A DNA stretch of 64,000 bases from Dromiciops gliroides (GCF_019393635.1 NC_057862.1:91888159-91952158); one strand, 5' to 3'. Positions 42,615 through 53,991 are shown, counted from the stretch's first letter. The notes: generated from the letters alone by a model not told the origin. Numbers and translations: made by a program.

Positions 42615-43484
42615 TCAGCGGATCTTCTTGCCCAAGACGTTCCTGGCATTTTTGATTTGTTTGGTGGCGTGCGCCTGCATTTTGGAGAGGGGACAGTATT
42701 TGATGGTATGGGCATTGTCCCCGCTGGCCCCGCACAGGGGGCACGTGTACCTCCGCAGCACCGGGCACAGGACGCGCCCGTCGGGTCCCTTCAGGATGTG
42801 GGTCGTGTAGAGAGCCACGGCCTCCTTGTTGTTCCTGCAGAACACACAGACCTGCAGGTCGGGCTTCAGCAGCCGTGCCCCCGGCTTGGGCCCGCTCTGC
42901 AGCCGGGGCTCGGCGGCCCCTCCCCACGCCGGAGCCCGCTCCCTCTCCAAGGGCTCCGAGGCGCAATCGAAGAGAACGGCGGCGGCGGCAGCCGCAGCCG
43001 GCCCGGCGCCGCCCGAGAAGGGGCTGAAGTCGGCGAAGCGCTCCTCCAGCAGGCCGTCGGCGGGGTGGCCTCCGCACAGCTCCAGGTCCCGCAGATCTAG
43101 GGCGCTGCCGAAATAGGGGGTCGCGGCCGCCTCCTCGTCGTCGTCCTCTTCGTCGTCGGGCGGCCCCAGCGCCGCCGCGGCCACCACCATCCCCCCGGCG
43201 GCCCCGGCGTGGGGCGAGCAGCAGGACGACGACGACGACGAGGATGGGGAGGCGGGGTCCCCGCCGAAGCTCTTCTCTTCGCCCACCGCCTTGGTGATGA
43301 ACGTGGCGAGCCCCAGGTAGTCGTTCCACGAGTTGAAGGCGCTCCCGGCTCCGTGGGGATGGTGGCTCTTAGCAGTCACGTAGCGAGCGCTTTGCAAAAA
43401 AGCCATGGGCGGGGGGTGCTGGCGCTGGTGGGGGTGATGGTGCGGCGGCGGGAGCTTGCTGGCCACAGCCTGGAAAGCCTCCAT
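42615..43484 (-). CDS. NANOS1: NANOS1, nanos C2HC-type zinc finger RNA-binding regulator
   Basis: Single-exon frame of 289 residues (human 292). Nanos proteins repress target mRNAs in the cytoplasm with Pumilio and recruit CCR4-NOT. Residues about 50-57 carry the NOT1-interacting motif (FNSWNDYL). The middle is low-complexity (Ser, Ala, Asp/Glu runs). The zinc-finger domain has two CCHC knuckles: C213, C216, H229, C240 and C248, C251, H259, C264, with nanos spacing C-x2-C-x12-H-x10-C and C-x2-C-x7-H-x4-C. The start MEAFQAVAS was chosen by the family; the frame stays open to an ATG at 43604, but those 40 residues look like translated 5' leader. No intron and high CpG are normal for this gene. 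It converges on EIF3A, matching human synteny. Confidence 0.96.
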   Translation of the reverse strand: MEAFQAVASKLPPPHHHPHQRQHPPPMAFLQSARYVTAKSHHPHGAGSAFNSWNDYLGLATFITKAVGEEKSFGGDPASPSSSSSSSCCSPHAGAAGGMVVAAAALGPPDDEEDDDEEAAATPYFGSALDLRDLELCGGHPADGLLEERFADFSPFSGGAGPAAAAAAAVLFDCASEPLERERAPAWGGAAEPRLQSGPKPGARLLKPDLQVCVFCRNNKEAVALYTTHILKGPDGRVLCPVLRRYTCPLCGASGDNAHTIKYCPLSKMQAHATKQIKNARNVLGKKIR

Positions 43485-43588
43485 CGGGGACTGCGCGCAC
43501 TTCTCCCCGCGCAGACCGCTCTCTCGGCCCCGGAGCGGGGCACTGGGGGCCAAGCCGAACCAGCGAAGGGGGTGGGGCCGGCTCGGCA

Positions 43589-43598
43589 GATTTTTATC
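43589..43598 (-). promoter_or_regulatory. TATA-like element upstream of NANOS1
   Basis: On the minus strand GATAAAAATC lies about 105 nt before the NANOS1 start codon in otherwise GC-rich DNA. It would place transcription start near 43560 and give a short 5' UTR. Confidence 0.4.
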
Positions 43599-43944
43599 GC
43601 CCACCCACCATCCCCCTTCTTCTTCCTCCTCCTCCTCCTCCTCCTCGGTGTCGTCGTCGTCCCTTCCCCGCCCCCTTCGCGTTCCCCCGCCCCAAACAAG
43701 TTCGCCAGCGCCCCCGGGGCTGCTCCCGCTCGCTTTTTTGCAGCTGGGGCTCCAGGGCGGCTACGATGAGGTGGACCTGGAGCCCGGGGAGGGGGAGGGT
43801 CGTCTTTGCTTGCCTCCCGCCGCACGGCCTCCGCACCCCACGTGCAGCCGCGGCCGCCCAGCTCTGGGGCAGCTGTGGGGATGGTTTCATTCTAGGGACC
43901 CGGGTGGGGGTGGGGGAGGAGGCCCAGCCCCGGGGCTGATGCTA

Positions 43945-43949
43945 ATTGG
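43945..43949 (-). promoter_or_regulatory. CCAAT box candidate, NANOS1 promoter
   Basis: CCAAT on the minus strand inside the CpG island, a possible NF-Y site. A second lies 53 bp further upstream. Confidence 0.35.
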
Positions 43950-43997
43950 CTGGAAGCCAGAACTCCCCCCACGCCAGGGCCGCCGCTCCGGACGCGG

Positions 43998-44002
43998 ATT
44001 GG
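43998..44002 (-). promoter_or_regulatory. Second CCAAT box candidate, NANOS1 promoter
   Basis: CCAAT on the minus strand in the context CGACCAATCCGC. Paired CCAAT boxes about 50 bp apart are common in NF-Y-bound promoters. Confidence 0.35.
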
Positions 44003-44714
44003 TCGATGCCGTGGAAGGGGCTGTCCTCCCTCCGCAGATGCATGGGAGAAGGAGGGGGTGGGGGGGGTGCGGAGGAGAAGGAGGGAAAGGGTGGTGGGCG
44101 GCGCAGCGGATTCGAATCCCGCCTTCGCCTAGCGCTGGGTTTAGGGCTTTGGGAGCAGGTGAAGCGGCCTTGTGTCTTTGCTGGCTCCTCCAGGACTCTG
44201 CTCTTGAACTGACCAGAGCCATCCACCAGCCGCGTCCGGCACTGAGCACGGGCCTACTTCCTCGCGCGCGCGGACACATCCACATCCACCTGCCAATTTG
44301 AGATCATCCTTAGCCTGCTCGGTTGGGGTGGGGGAGGAGAGATGAGGATGCGCGTTTCAATCGAAGGTTGGGAAAGAGCCCCCGTTTTCACTCGGACACA
44401 CAAGGAAATAGGCAAAGTAATTCCCTAGCAAATGAGATGGTTGACAGGTATCACGGTGCTGACAAAATGGGAAGCTCTGTCGGGGCGGCGGGGGAAGGCT
44501 CTGGAATTACTCAGTATCATTGGTTCGTTCCCAGTGAAATGGCTCCGCCAAACCCTCAGCCCATGGAGTCAGCGCCCTGCAGGCAGCTTGCTAGTGGTCC
44601 TCAGATGATCTTCCCAAACCCTTCCAGCCTCTGCTTAGCCTTGCAACGCGGAAGTGGACCAGGTCTAGAATCAGAATCGAAACGTGACATCTGGAGAAGG
44701 ACCCCGAGTGAGCA

Positions 44715-44880
44715 AGCATTGGCCGGCTTAGGGGTAGTGGAAAAAGCCCTTGTTTTGGATCATAGACCTGCTTGTTGGTTGCTACCCTTGTTTCATTTCT
44801 TTGAGCCTCCTTTTCCTCATTCTGAAAAGGCAAGGCGATTTAGGCTAAGGTCTGTTTTAGCTTCAAATCCTGTGAAGAAT
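44715..44880 (+). repeat. MIR-like SINE upstream of NANOS1
   Basis: Old MIR-type order with TAGTGGAAAAAGC and TGAGCCTCCTTTTCCTCATT. Confidence 0.5.
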
Positions 44881-45199
44881 TAGTCCATTCCTCTCACTTG
44901 CAGAAACTAAGCCCTATTAAGGGGAAGTAACTTGCCCAAGGCTGAGCTTTGGACCTGGGTCTTTTAAAAGACCAGTGCTCTTTCCCTTACGGGGTCAAGA
45001 CATAGTTCACAGTATTTCAAGGACAACTAGCTTGTGAGTTGAGCCTACGTCTTTCATCATCTTCCTTACTTGCCCACGCTAAAATAAATAAATAAATAAA
45101 GATAAATGAAGGTACAGATCCCCTGAAAGTATTAGAACTTCATTTGCCTAAGTGTTTCATTTTAAAGTTTATATTGGAAGTGCATTTAAAAGTTATTCT

Positions 45200-45342
45200 C
45201 AGGGGCAGCTAGGTGGCTAAGTGGATAAAGCACCGGCCCTGGATTCAAGAGGACCCGAGTTCAAATGTGATCTCAAACACTTGACACTACCTGTGTGACC
45301 CTGGGCAAATCACTTAACCCTAATTGCCCTGCCCCCCCTCCC
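45200..45342 (+). mobile_element. WSINE-type SINE, sense
   Basis: AAGTTATTC flanks at about 45190 and 45343. First copy after the SINE-free stretch. Confidence 0.9.
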
Positions 45343-45834
45343 AAGTTATTCCCTTATTTTTTTTAAAGAAGGATAATTCCCATATTCTCTGTTATTATTC
45401 CTCTCTCCTTCCATAAAGAAATTAAAATAAGTTAAACTTGTGGCAAGAGTTGAACAGAAATGGAGATTTGTCGGCACTGAATTCTGTGAACTTTTCACCA
45501 GAATACTAACACCTAAAGTGGTATGAGGATTGTTATTTATAGTTAGAGAATTCCATTCTGTTCATTCTTATAGCCAGAATGTATTCAAAGATTAAAACTA
45601 TGTGCCTTTTCTTTCTGAGAGCAATTATATCTGGGGGAAAACTTTAAAAAAGTTTTAAAAAGCTAGCTCCAGTTTCTGATCAATCTACTGAATTGATCCA
45701 TCAACCTATGTAGGGTACTGTGGTTCTTTAAATAAACTAACAGAAGTCTTTCACTTTGATTTCCTAGATTTTTCAGACTGAAAACTTTCTATGCTAGGTT
45801 GAACAAACAAACAAACAAGTTGCATTAATAAAGG

Positions 45835-46010
45835 AAGTAGTGTGTCTAGGGAAGAGAGCTGAACTGAGAGTTGGGAAACTAATCAAGTAGGGTCTATCAC
45901 TTCATAGCTGTGGGATCTTGGGAAAGTTATGCCACCAAGTCTGTAAACTGAGGGAGTTAAACTTCCAGGTCCTTTCCAGCACTGATGTTTCATGATTCTG
46001 TGATTGTTAC
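45835..46010 (+). repeat. MIR-like SINE
   Basis: GAGCTGAACTGAGAG, CTGTGGGATCTTGGGAAAGT and CCTTTCCAGC blocks in MIR order. Confidence 0.5.
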
Positions 46011-47020
46011 CTGAGAACTCGTTTAACAGACTGGCAGACAGCTTATTTGTGACATCACGAATCAAGTGATTGGCAGTAGGATATTCAAGAATGCCAACCA
46101 TATGTAGCCTATATTTTCAGCCCCATTCTGAGTTAAGCAACCTTGTTGTGGTTAATGTTTTGTTTTGTTTTTTAACTTGAAAACGAGTAATTAACTTATT
46201 TATTTAATGAACATTTATGACTGTCATCTTAATGAATAATTATCATAATAAGGAGCCCTCTGTAACTTTCACCCAAGTGCTGGACTTGACCTTAGAGCTA
46301 TTATTAGAATTTCAGATTGGCCCTGGCCTGGTTTTTATTCCATCATCCTGGAGTTTGGACTTAAATAAACTGAAATAGCAGGGTGGTTTAAGTTACTCTG
46401 AGTCTGTCTGGTACTGACAAAGGGCAGAAAGATTTAGATCCTGGCCTTTGGCCTGATGCAGCATTTATCTCAGAAGCTATAGGATTTCATTAAGTTTCCT
46501 TTTTTAAGGGAGCATTACTAAGTTTACCTTAGACATTTGGATTGTTAGCAGCCACTTGGAGTTTTATGGAATGATGGGTGAGTGAAGGAGCTTGTACTTT
46601 TGTCCTTCCACCTCGACATCAGGCCTGGATTCATTCAAGGAGCCACCCCCCTCCCCACCTCAACCCCCAGCCAGTGCAATTTCCTCTCCTGGCAACAGAA
46701 CTGACCGGTGAGTGGCAATTCATCAGACCTCTGGCGTCTTGAGGCTCTTCAAAAACATGAGGTCAACCTTTGAGAATGAGGAAGCTTGGCCGGTGTCCAG
46801 AGAGCAACAGTGATGCTGTTTGTCAGGGTATGTGCTTCCAAGTGTCCCCAGGGCAGCAAAGCTGTTTGCTATTTCTGTGGATTGCAGAGGGTTTCCGAAA
46901 GTAACTTGGTGCTAATTGCAATAGTACCTGGGATAGGAATCATCTATATGGGAAACAAGATTTTTATCAGCCTTAGGTATAAGGTTTTTGTGTTTTTTCC
47001 ACCTGCATTTTAATTCTACT
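45980..47020. other. Intergenic unique sequence
   Basis: Mostly non-repetitive, with TAAT-rich motifs at 46185-46245. No coding evidence. It could hold a conserved regulatory element. Confidence 0.4.
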
Positions 47021-47040
47021 CATTTTAAATATATGTATAT

Positions 47041-47195
47041 GGGGGGCACCTAGGTGGCACAGTGGATAAAGCACCGGCCCTGGATTCAGGAGGACCTGAG
47101 TTCAAATGTGACCTCAGACACTTGACACTGTGTGACCCTGGGCAAGTCACTTAACCCTCATTGCCCCACCAAAATAAAAAGCAAAACAAAAAAAA
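47041..47195 (+). mobile_element. WSINE-type SINE, sense
   Basis: TTAAATATATGT at 47025-47036 and 47196-47207. A TA-rich tract follows. Confidence 0.9.
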
Positions 47196-47419
47196 TTAAA
47201 TATATGTGTATATATATATATATATCACTTATTTGTATGTGTTCTAGGTTCTGTGTTGTTAAACAAGTGAATAAGTACTTGTTGAATAAATTAAGCCAAA
47301 TGAGGGGAAATTAAACTAGGTTAGGTCACATTAGTGTAGTCATTTCTAATTGACCCCATGAGGAAACAGGCTACTTTCTCTTCTTTTCCATACCTTAAAA
47401 GGTGGTAGTTAGATGATCA

Positions 47420-47639
47420 TGATTCTCTAACTACAAATTACATTGATATGGTCCTTGTGCTTAAGGAGCTTATAGGAGGAGAAAAAATAAGATATAAATA
47501 GAGAACCAAGAGAGCATATAAGAGAGGTGGAAAGTACTGTGATCATCTTCAAGAGGAAAGAGGTCATTAAGGCTATTGAGATCAGTCCAAGCTTCATGTA
47601 GGAGATGACATTTGAGCTGGACCTTGAAGGATGAATAGG

Positions 47640-47640
<1 letters not shown>
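47420..47640 (+). repeat. Same dispersed family, 3' portion
   Basis: CTTAAGGAGCTTATAGGAGG followed by GGACCTTGAAGGATGA. Matches the order seen in intron 7. Confidence 0.45.
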
Positions 47641-47672
<32 letters not shown>

Positions 47673-47676
<4 letters not shown>

Positions 47677-47805
47677 CAATTGGGGTTAAGTGACTCACCC
47701 AGGGTCACACAGCCAGCTAAGTGTCAAGTGTCTGAGGTTGGATTTGAACTCAGGTCTTCCTGAATCCAGGGCTGGTGCTTTTTCCACTGCGCCACCTAGC
47801 TGCCC
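47673..47805 (-). mobile_element. WSINE-type SINE with GT tail repeat
   Basis: GATGAATAGGATTTT and GATGAGTAGGATTTT enclose the SINE and a (GT)n tract at 47644-47672. Confidence 0.9.
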
Positions 47806-48296
47806 AGATGAGTAGGATTTTTAAAAGTGAAGTTTGAAAGCAAGGCATTAAAATTCTAGGGATAGGGATTGGGCCTGCCATTTCATTGATCTAGGGAGCA
47901 GCTGTGCAGGATAGGGAAACTCCCTCTTTATGCAAATCCGCACCTTCTCTACAGTCTTAAAGGGCTGCCTAAAGTAGTGAGAGAATGTGATTTGCCCAGG
48001 GTCATTTAGACCGTAGGGAACGTAGATCAGTTTTCCTGGTTCCAAGGCCAACTCTTTAGCCACTACCTTGAACTGAAAGTGAGAAAGTACAGGAAGGATT
48101 TAGGGCAGGGCTTCTTAAACTTCTTCCACTCTTGACCCCTTTTTGGACAAGGAATTTGTATGAGAGCCCAGGTATGTAGGTATAAAAATAGGCATACACA
48201 ACCTTTTACTGTTGTCAGATTTTCCTTGACCCCCACATTCATTTACTCAACCCCATAAGGGGTCTTGACCCACAGTTTAACAAGCTGGGGTTTAGG

Positions 48297-48457
48297 GGGC
48301 AGCTAGGTGGAGCAGTGGATAAAGCACCTGTCCTGGATTCAGGAGGACCTGAGTTCAAATCCAGCCTCAGACACTTGACACTACCTGTGTGACCCTGGGC
48401 AAGTCACTTAACCCTCATTGCCCCAACCAAAAAAGAAGAAGAAGAAGAAGCAGCAGC
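48297..48457 (+). mobile_element. WSINE-type SINE, sense, with (AAG)n(CAG)n tail
   Basis: AGCTGGGGTTTAGG at 48283-48296 and 48458-48471. The tail has evolved into AAG then CAG triplets. Confidence 0.92.
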
Positions 48458-48774
48458 AGCTGGGGTTTAGGGAATATGGCTAACAATGGTTGGAATTCAG
48501 AGTCCATGAAACATAAGGGTAGATTGTAAACGCCTGGAGGGTGAGGGTTGTGATGTTCTTTACCTTGGCATCCCCAGTACCAGGCCTTGAACTTAGCAGG
48601 CCATCAATAAATTTTTGTTGAGTTGAATTGAATTCAAAGATACCAAACTGGAGAGTCTTGACTTTCAGGCTAAAGACTTGGTACTTTCTTTGATAGATAG
48701 GATTTTGAATCAGAGGAATGAAATGGTAAGAACATGAAGAACGGTAAAATACATAATGAAACCCTACATCAGCC

Positions 48775-48870
48775 AGTTAGTCAGTCAAACAGTCAACAAG
48801 CATTATTAAGTGCTTAATTTGTGCTGGTCACTGTGCTGTGTTGTGGATACAAAGAAAGGTAAAAATAGCT
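48775..48870 (+). repeat. Same dispersed family, 5' portion
   Basis: GTCAACAAGCATTATTAAGT, TGTGCTGGTCACTGTGCTG and GGATACAAAGAAAGG. Confidence 0.5.
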
Positions 48871-49674
48871 ATTCATCTACAGGCCATTATACCAGCCCAG
48901 CTAGTTTGTGAATGAAATTTAAAATTTAAAACAAGAGACAGAAACAGGGCAGTGGACAAATTGGAAAACTACTATCTGAATCACATCCTAATACTTTGGA
49001 GGAGAAAGAAAAATTAACCCTTTTCTTGTTGATTCTTTTCATAATTGGAAATGTTTTCCCACACCCCATCCAGTTGAATTGTATGCATTTTTTACAAAAT
49101 AATTTTTATGGATGTTTCCTTATTTTTATATCATGTAATATCCCATGTATTCCTCTCCCTTACAGCCTTCCCATATGACAAATAGTATTTTTTTTTAAGA
49201 GAGGAGAAATAAAAATCAGAATAACCCAACAATATATTGAGAAAGTCTGAAAATATTTGCAATATTTAACACCTGTGGACTGCCAACGTCCACTGGGGGT
49301 AGGTTGGGGATGTCTTCTCATAACTCTTCATTCAAGCACCGCTTGGTCTTTGAATTATATGCATTTTAAATATCTTTTATCTTTCTTTCATTCAATAAGT
49401 AAATATTGGAAAAATGGAAGAGGAGTATTTATTAAAATGGTGAGGATTGGGGAGATACTAAGAAGCATAAAAGGCTTTATGTAGTTGTGTTCATATGGAT
49501 GGTAGGGACAGTAATGGTGCCCTTCAGATAATTCTGTGAGGTACAGACCTTGGGGAAGGCATCCTGGAGGAGGGAGGATTTTAGCTTGGCTCAGGAAGGA
49601 GGGAAGGAAGGATTTGGGTAGGTTACAGGTGAGGTGAGTGACAGTTTATGCAGGGAAACCTCATGAGCAAAGGC

Positions 49675-49760
49675 TTAGTGTTCAGTCAGTCAGTCAGTCA
49701 ACATGTATTAAGGGGCTATTATATGCCAGGCACCGTGCTAAGCATTGAGTGTTCTGGGTG
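49675..49760 (+). repeat. Same dispersed family, 5' portion
   Basis: TCAGTCAGTCAGTCAACATG and ATGCCAGGCACCGTGCTAAG. Confidence 0.5.
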
Positions 49761-50539
49761 TTTGGGGGACAGAGAAAAGCCCAGCTTAACTGTAGTTAAA
49801 ATATTAGGGAGCAGAGTGAGGTGAGTTTGGAGAGGTCACACTGTGAGGATTCTGGATACCTTCTAGTCTTCCACATTTGTGTTCTAAAAGTAGGTGTGAA
49901 GAAATATTCTTCCTAAATGAGAGTATCATAAAGATTGAGGATATTCTGTTAGCTGATGCCTTTGAGACAGTTGGTTTGATGATAGTTTACTGACACTTTC
50001 AAGACAGTTTGAGATTTTTAAAAAAATCAACCTTTTCCCTTGTCTAAATTATATTCCCGTTTACTTAACTGTTTTCATCGTGTACATAGCCCCCAAACCA
50101 GCTAATGCCCGTTTTGTTGTTGTTAGTGAATTAGTCTTTGTCCTGGCACAGATGCTTTATTCTCCACCAAATTAGTTATTGTAATGATGGCTATTACGCT
50201 AATAATGGGCAATTTTCCAATCTCAATGGTGTTATCTGAATGCTAACAAAGCAAAAAATAAAATAGTGCTTGCCCATAATCTTTAGAGACCAAGGCTAAT
50301 GGGCTAGATTTTTTAGGCACTGTTTTGTAAGGCTGAGTTAAATACCAGTCACCAGATTATCAGCAATAAATTAAAATGAAAATTTCTATACAAGTATAAA
50401 TCTAATCATTTGATTATCTTTGACGGACATTTACTAGAAAATAACTGTGACCTATGTATGTTGATTGCTGTGCCCGGATTCAGTTCTCCACCAAATGTGA
50501 CCTGGTCAGGATGACTAGGTATCATGAGACAATACAGAG

Positions 50540-50720
50540 TGAGAAAAAAGAATGTAGAAGATGTAGGTTTCTATCCTGCCTTTACTACTGACTGGCTCTG
50601 TGACCTTGAGCGGGAACGATCTCTGGGATCCTGGGATTTCTCATTTATGAAATGATGTTGATGCTACCAGCACTACCTCCATCATAGGTTTATAGCTTAG
50701 CTCAAATGACATAATAAAAT
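50540..50720 (+). repeat. MIR-like SINE
   Basis: GACTGGCTCTGTGACCTTGA and CATTTATGAAATGATG blocks. Confidence 0.55.
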
Positions 50721-50839
50721 ATTTTCAAACCATAATATGTTATATAAACATAAACTGTTATTAATCTAACTAGTGCAGGTAATCAGCTCAGTTGGTCAAG
50801 TCTCCCTTGCCTGGAGCTAAAACTGGTTGAAATCCTAGC

Positions 50840-50985
50840 CTAGAAAATAGGAAATTTTAGTTCTAGTCTGTGCTCTGCCTGTAAATAGCTGTGTGACCTT
50901 AGGCAGATCACTTCTTTTCTCTGAACCTCTTCTCTGTAGAGTTCAGAGGTTAGATTAGATAATCAAAATTCCCTACAAATCTGTG
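50840..50985 (+). repeat. MIR-like SINE
   Basis: TAGCTGTGTGACCTTAGGCA and GATCACTTCTTTTCTCTGAA blocks. Confidence 0.6.
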
Positions 50986-51106
50986 ATTTTAGTTGAATAG
51001 TTATTATTTGATTCTTTTAGTTTCTGTTAAGGGATACAGAAACCTTTACTTTCTATAAAGGTCTACAGGATGCGAAATACCTCTGGCCTCACTCAACATC
51101 TATATT

Positions 51107-51262
51107 ATCCTTCCTTCCTTCCTTCCTTCCTTCCTTCCTTCCTTCCTTCCTTCCTTCCTTCCTTCCTTCCTTCCTTCCTTCCTTCCTTCCTTCCTTCCTT
51201 CCTTCCTTCCTTCCTTCCTTCCTTCCTTCCTTCCTTCCTTCCTTCCTTCCTTTTTTTCCTTC
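51107..51262. repeat. (TTCC)n microsatellite, about 37 units
   Basis: Long tetranucleotide tract, followed by an interrupted TTCC/TTTT end. An open frame through it is an artefact. Confidence 0.97.
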
Positions 51263-51891
51263 CTTCCTCCCCTACTATCTAGACCACCGGAGAGATATAA
51301 AGATACACTAAAAAGGAAGGAGAAGCCTCTATGTCTACATTGAACAAGATGTCAGAGAGTAGCTACAGTGTAGAAAGAACAATATCAGTTGAGACATCTA
51401 GAAGTTCATGAGAGGAGAAATTAAGGAATGGAGCCAGTGGCAAACTGCATAGCCACAAATGCTTATATACAAATGCCCAAGCAAGAAAGAGGACCTACAC
51501 AACCTCATGGATGGAGGCAAATTTGTTCTCATAAGTGTTACTGAGAATTAGTAGGATGAGATCCATGACTGGACTTTGTCTCTGTATGAGTATCAGTATC
51601 ATATCTAGGAATTTTTGCATTTGGGGGAAGTACTGAAAGCCGCTCCCAGGGAAATGGACACAGAAGGATCTCTGAGCTAGAGAAGGTTGGCAGACACTTT
51701 CCCATAGTAGGAAACAGACCCTAGGATACTTGCCCTCATGGACAGAGATTCCAGGATGTCCCAAGCCAACTTCTGGGTAAATCTCTGTCTCTTTCTCCCA
51801 CCACACCACACCCCATCCACCGGGTCGTTGAGTAACTTCCTATTTTAACTAGCTATTCTTGATAACTAGGTGTTAATATTAGTCATTTCTT

Positions 51892-52037
51892 GTTTGTTTT
51901 TAGTGAGGCAATTGTGGTTAAGTGACTTGCCCAAGGTCACACAGCTAGTAAGTGTTAAGTGTCTGAGGCTGGATTTGAACTCAGGTCCTCCTGACTCCAG
52001 GGCCGGTGCTCTATCCACTGCCCACCTAGCTGCCCCC
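51892..52037 (-). mobile_element. WSINE-type SINE
   Basis: TATTAGTCATTTCTT at 51877-51891 and 52041-52055. Confidence 0.9.
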
Positions 52038-52150
52038 TGCTATTAGTCATTTCTTAATACTTGGTATCTAAAATGCCTCAGTACTGGGAGTGAGAGTGGA
52101 TAGGTGAGTGGGGTAAAATGGTAACCTTCCTAGCAAACATAGATGCTTTT

Positions 52151-52300
52151 TTTTTTTTTTTTTTTTTTGGTGAGGCAATTGGGGTTAAGTGACTTGCCCA
52201 GGGTCACACAGCTAGTGTCAAGTGACTGAGGCCAGATTTGAACTCACATCCTTCTGATTCCAGGGCCACTGCTCTATCTACTGCACCACCTAGCTGCCCC
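52151..52300 (-). mobile_element. WSINE-type SINE
   Basis: Perfect AACATAGATGCTTTT at 52136-52150 and 52301-52315. Confidence 0.92.
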
Positions 52301-53164
52301 AACATAGATGCTTTTGAGGATGCTGAAAAAAGGCTCAAAGCCTTGTATGCTCAAGCTGGAAGGAGCCTTAGGAATCATCTGTTCCAACTGGGTCTTCAGA
52401 CTCTTTATCTAGCCCTTACACTCAGGTTGTTCCCCATGTCCCTTCACTCAGGTCAAGTAACTGAACAGGGAAGAAGGCCTTCTCAGGCCTTTCAGACATA
52501 CCCTGGTTCCAAGATCAGCTCAGTTGACAGAAAATTTTGAGAAGCAGAGGAGAAAACCAAGAAGGAATTCATAAAGGTTAATTAATAATTAATAAATAAT
52601 TATTAAAGTCATAAAGGTTCCCTATTGAGAGGCTGGCTTCCTTTCTTTCTTAACCTACCCAGAGTGCCTTGCTACTGACCCTTCTGGCCAAGTAACCCCT
52701 ACTGAGAGGATAGACAAGGAGAAACACTTCCTCTGCAGTCAGGTTCACGTCCCTGAAGGGTTTGGGCTTTCTCTTGGAAGTCAGGCTAACCCCATACTTT
52801 CACCTCTGTTCTCCTGTCCACCCCCAACTCCATGGTGTATGTTGGGTTGGGAAGGGAATGTTGGGCACTTTATTCTTTTTCTGTCCATGGCCATTTGAAG
52901 TATTCTTCTAGCCACAGGGGATGGGTATTCTCTGGACTACTTCACTGCTAGGGTACTCCTATTCCTGGGCAGGCCATGATGAGTCACTGTTGTTGGACCT
53001 ACTAGTTGGGCAAGGGCTCCTTTCCTACCAGAGGGCAGTCCCATTAGTAGTGGCCTAATACCTCTCCCAGATAAAGTAGGTGTTTACTCTTACCCTAATT
53101 CTCACCCCATCTTGCCACTAATTTGGACCCATCACCAATCCATCTTTATGCTAGGCTTATTTTT

Positions 53165-53318
53165 GTTTTTTGTTTTGTTTTTGGCACAGCAATGAGGGTT
53201 AAGTGACTTGCCCAGGGTCACACAGCTAGTAAGTATCAAGTGTCTCAGGCCGGATTTGAACTCAGGTCCTCCTGAATCCAGGGCTGGTGCTTTATCCACT
53301 GTGCCACCAAGCTGCCCC
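53165..53318 (-). mobile_element. WSINE-type SINE
   Basis: Perfect ATGCTAGGCTTATTTTT at 53148-53164 and 53321-53337, with a G/T-interrupted tail. Confidence 0.92.
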
Positions 53319-53561
53319 TCATGCTAGGCTTATTTTTACCTGCTTCCTTAGAGGAATACAAATGGTGTTAGTGGTCTCTTAAATTCTACCCCTACCCCAT
53401 GGGGAAAAAAAAGAACCCCAAATTGTTCCCACCATTAAGAAAATCCCCATCCTGTAGCAAAGCCCTTGTCTTCCCCTGCCTTGATTATGCCTATGATGGA
53501 TATAACTTATTCATCAGAAAAAGGTCCCTTCCAAAAGTTTCATGATTTTGTGATAGATAAG

Positions 53562-53562
<1 letters not shown>

Positions 53563-53607
<45 letters not shown>
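53563..53607. repeat. (GT)n microsatellite
   Basis: About 22 GT units, not attached to a SINE. Confidence 0.95.
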
Positions 53608-53610
<3 letters not shown>

Positions 53611-53991
53611 GTGTAGTGGGGAGACAGTGTCATATAAAGGTACAATCATGTGAAGAAATCCAGAAATGAGAGGGGCTTCATGGTGGAGAGCATTTGGGTA
53701 AAGATCAACAGAGAGGGAAAGAGAAGTGATTTTTGTGATTAGACTACAACAGACCCAGCTGGATAGAAAGAAGAACCAGATGAGGAGTTTGGGAAAGAGA
53801 TTACAAGGCTGGCCAAGAGACATGACAGAACAATGGTAAGCAGATGTAGTGGAGAGCTTTCATTCTGCCAAAAGCAAAATGCTTGATGATATTTTGATTT
53901 GTCTTGATGATCATTTCATCCTTTGAAGGGTAGAGGAACCAATAAGGGGAAAGCTCAGCTCAAGGGCCACCTCCTACATGAGGCCTTTTCT

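Larger units (their letters stand above)
42640..44300. promoter_or_regulatory. CpG island over NANOS1 CDS and promoter
   Basis: Abrupt change to very GC- and CpG-rich sequence in an otherwise AT-rich window, covering the NANOS1 coding region and about 0.8 kb upstream. It contains GC boxes and CCT/GGA-rich tracts. Long frames on both strands here come from few stop codons in GC-rich DNA. Germline and neural silencing by methylation or Polycomb would be typical, but that is inference. Confidence 0.85.
48990..51060. other. Intergenic, mostly unique AT-rich sequence
   Basis: No gene seen. It contains MIR-like copies near 50.6 and 50.9 kb, one dispersed-family copy near 49.7 kb, and a TAAT-rich block at 50155-50290. 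Confidence 0.4.

Noticed and set aside
43485-43604. A longer NANOS1 protein starting at 43604 (329 aa)
   Set aside because: The extra 40 residues are Pro/Arg-rich leader-like sequence and overlap the TATA-like element. The family start MEAFQ is at 43484.
43209-44301. Several long frames on both strands in the CpG island (up to 281 codons)
   Set aside because: GC-rich DNA has few stop codons. The frames overlap each other and have Pro/Gly/Arg composition with no domain.
51107-51262. CRISPR-like repeat array
   Set aside because: Simple tetranucleotide repeat without spacers in a vertebrate genome.
51070-51282. Frame encoding repeated Phe-Leu-Pro-Ser
   Set aside because: Translation of the TTCC microsatellite.
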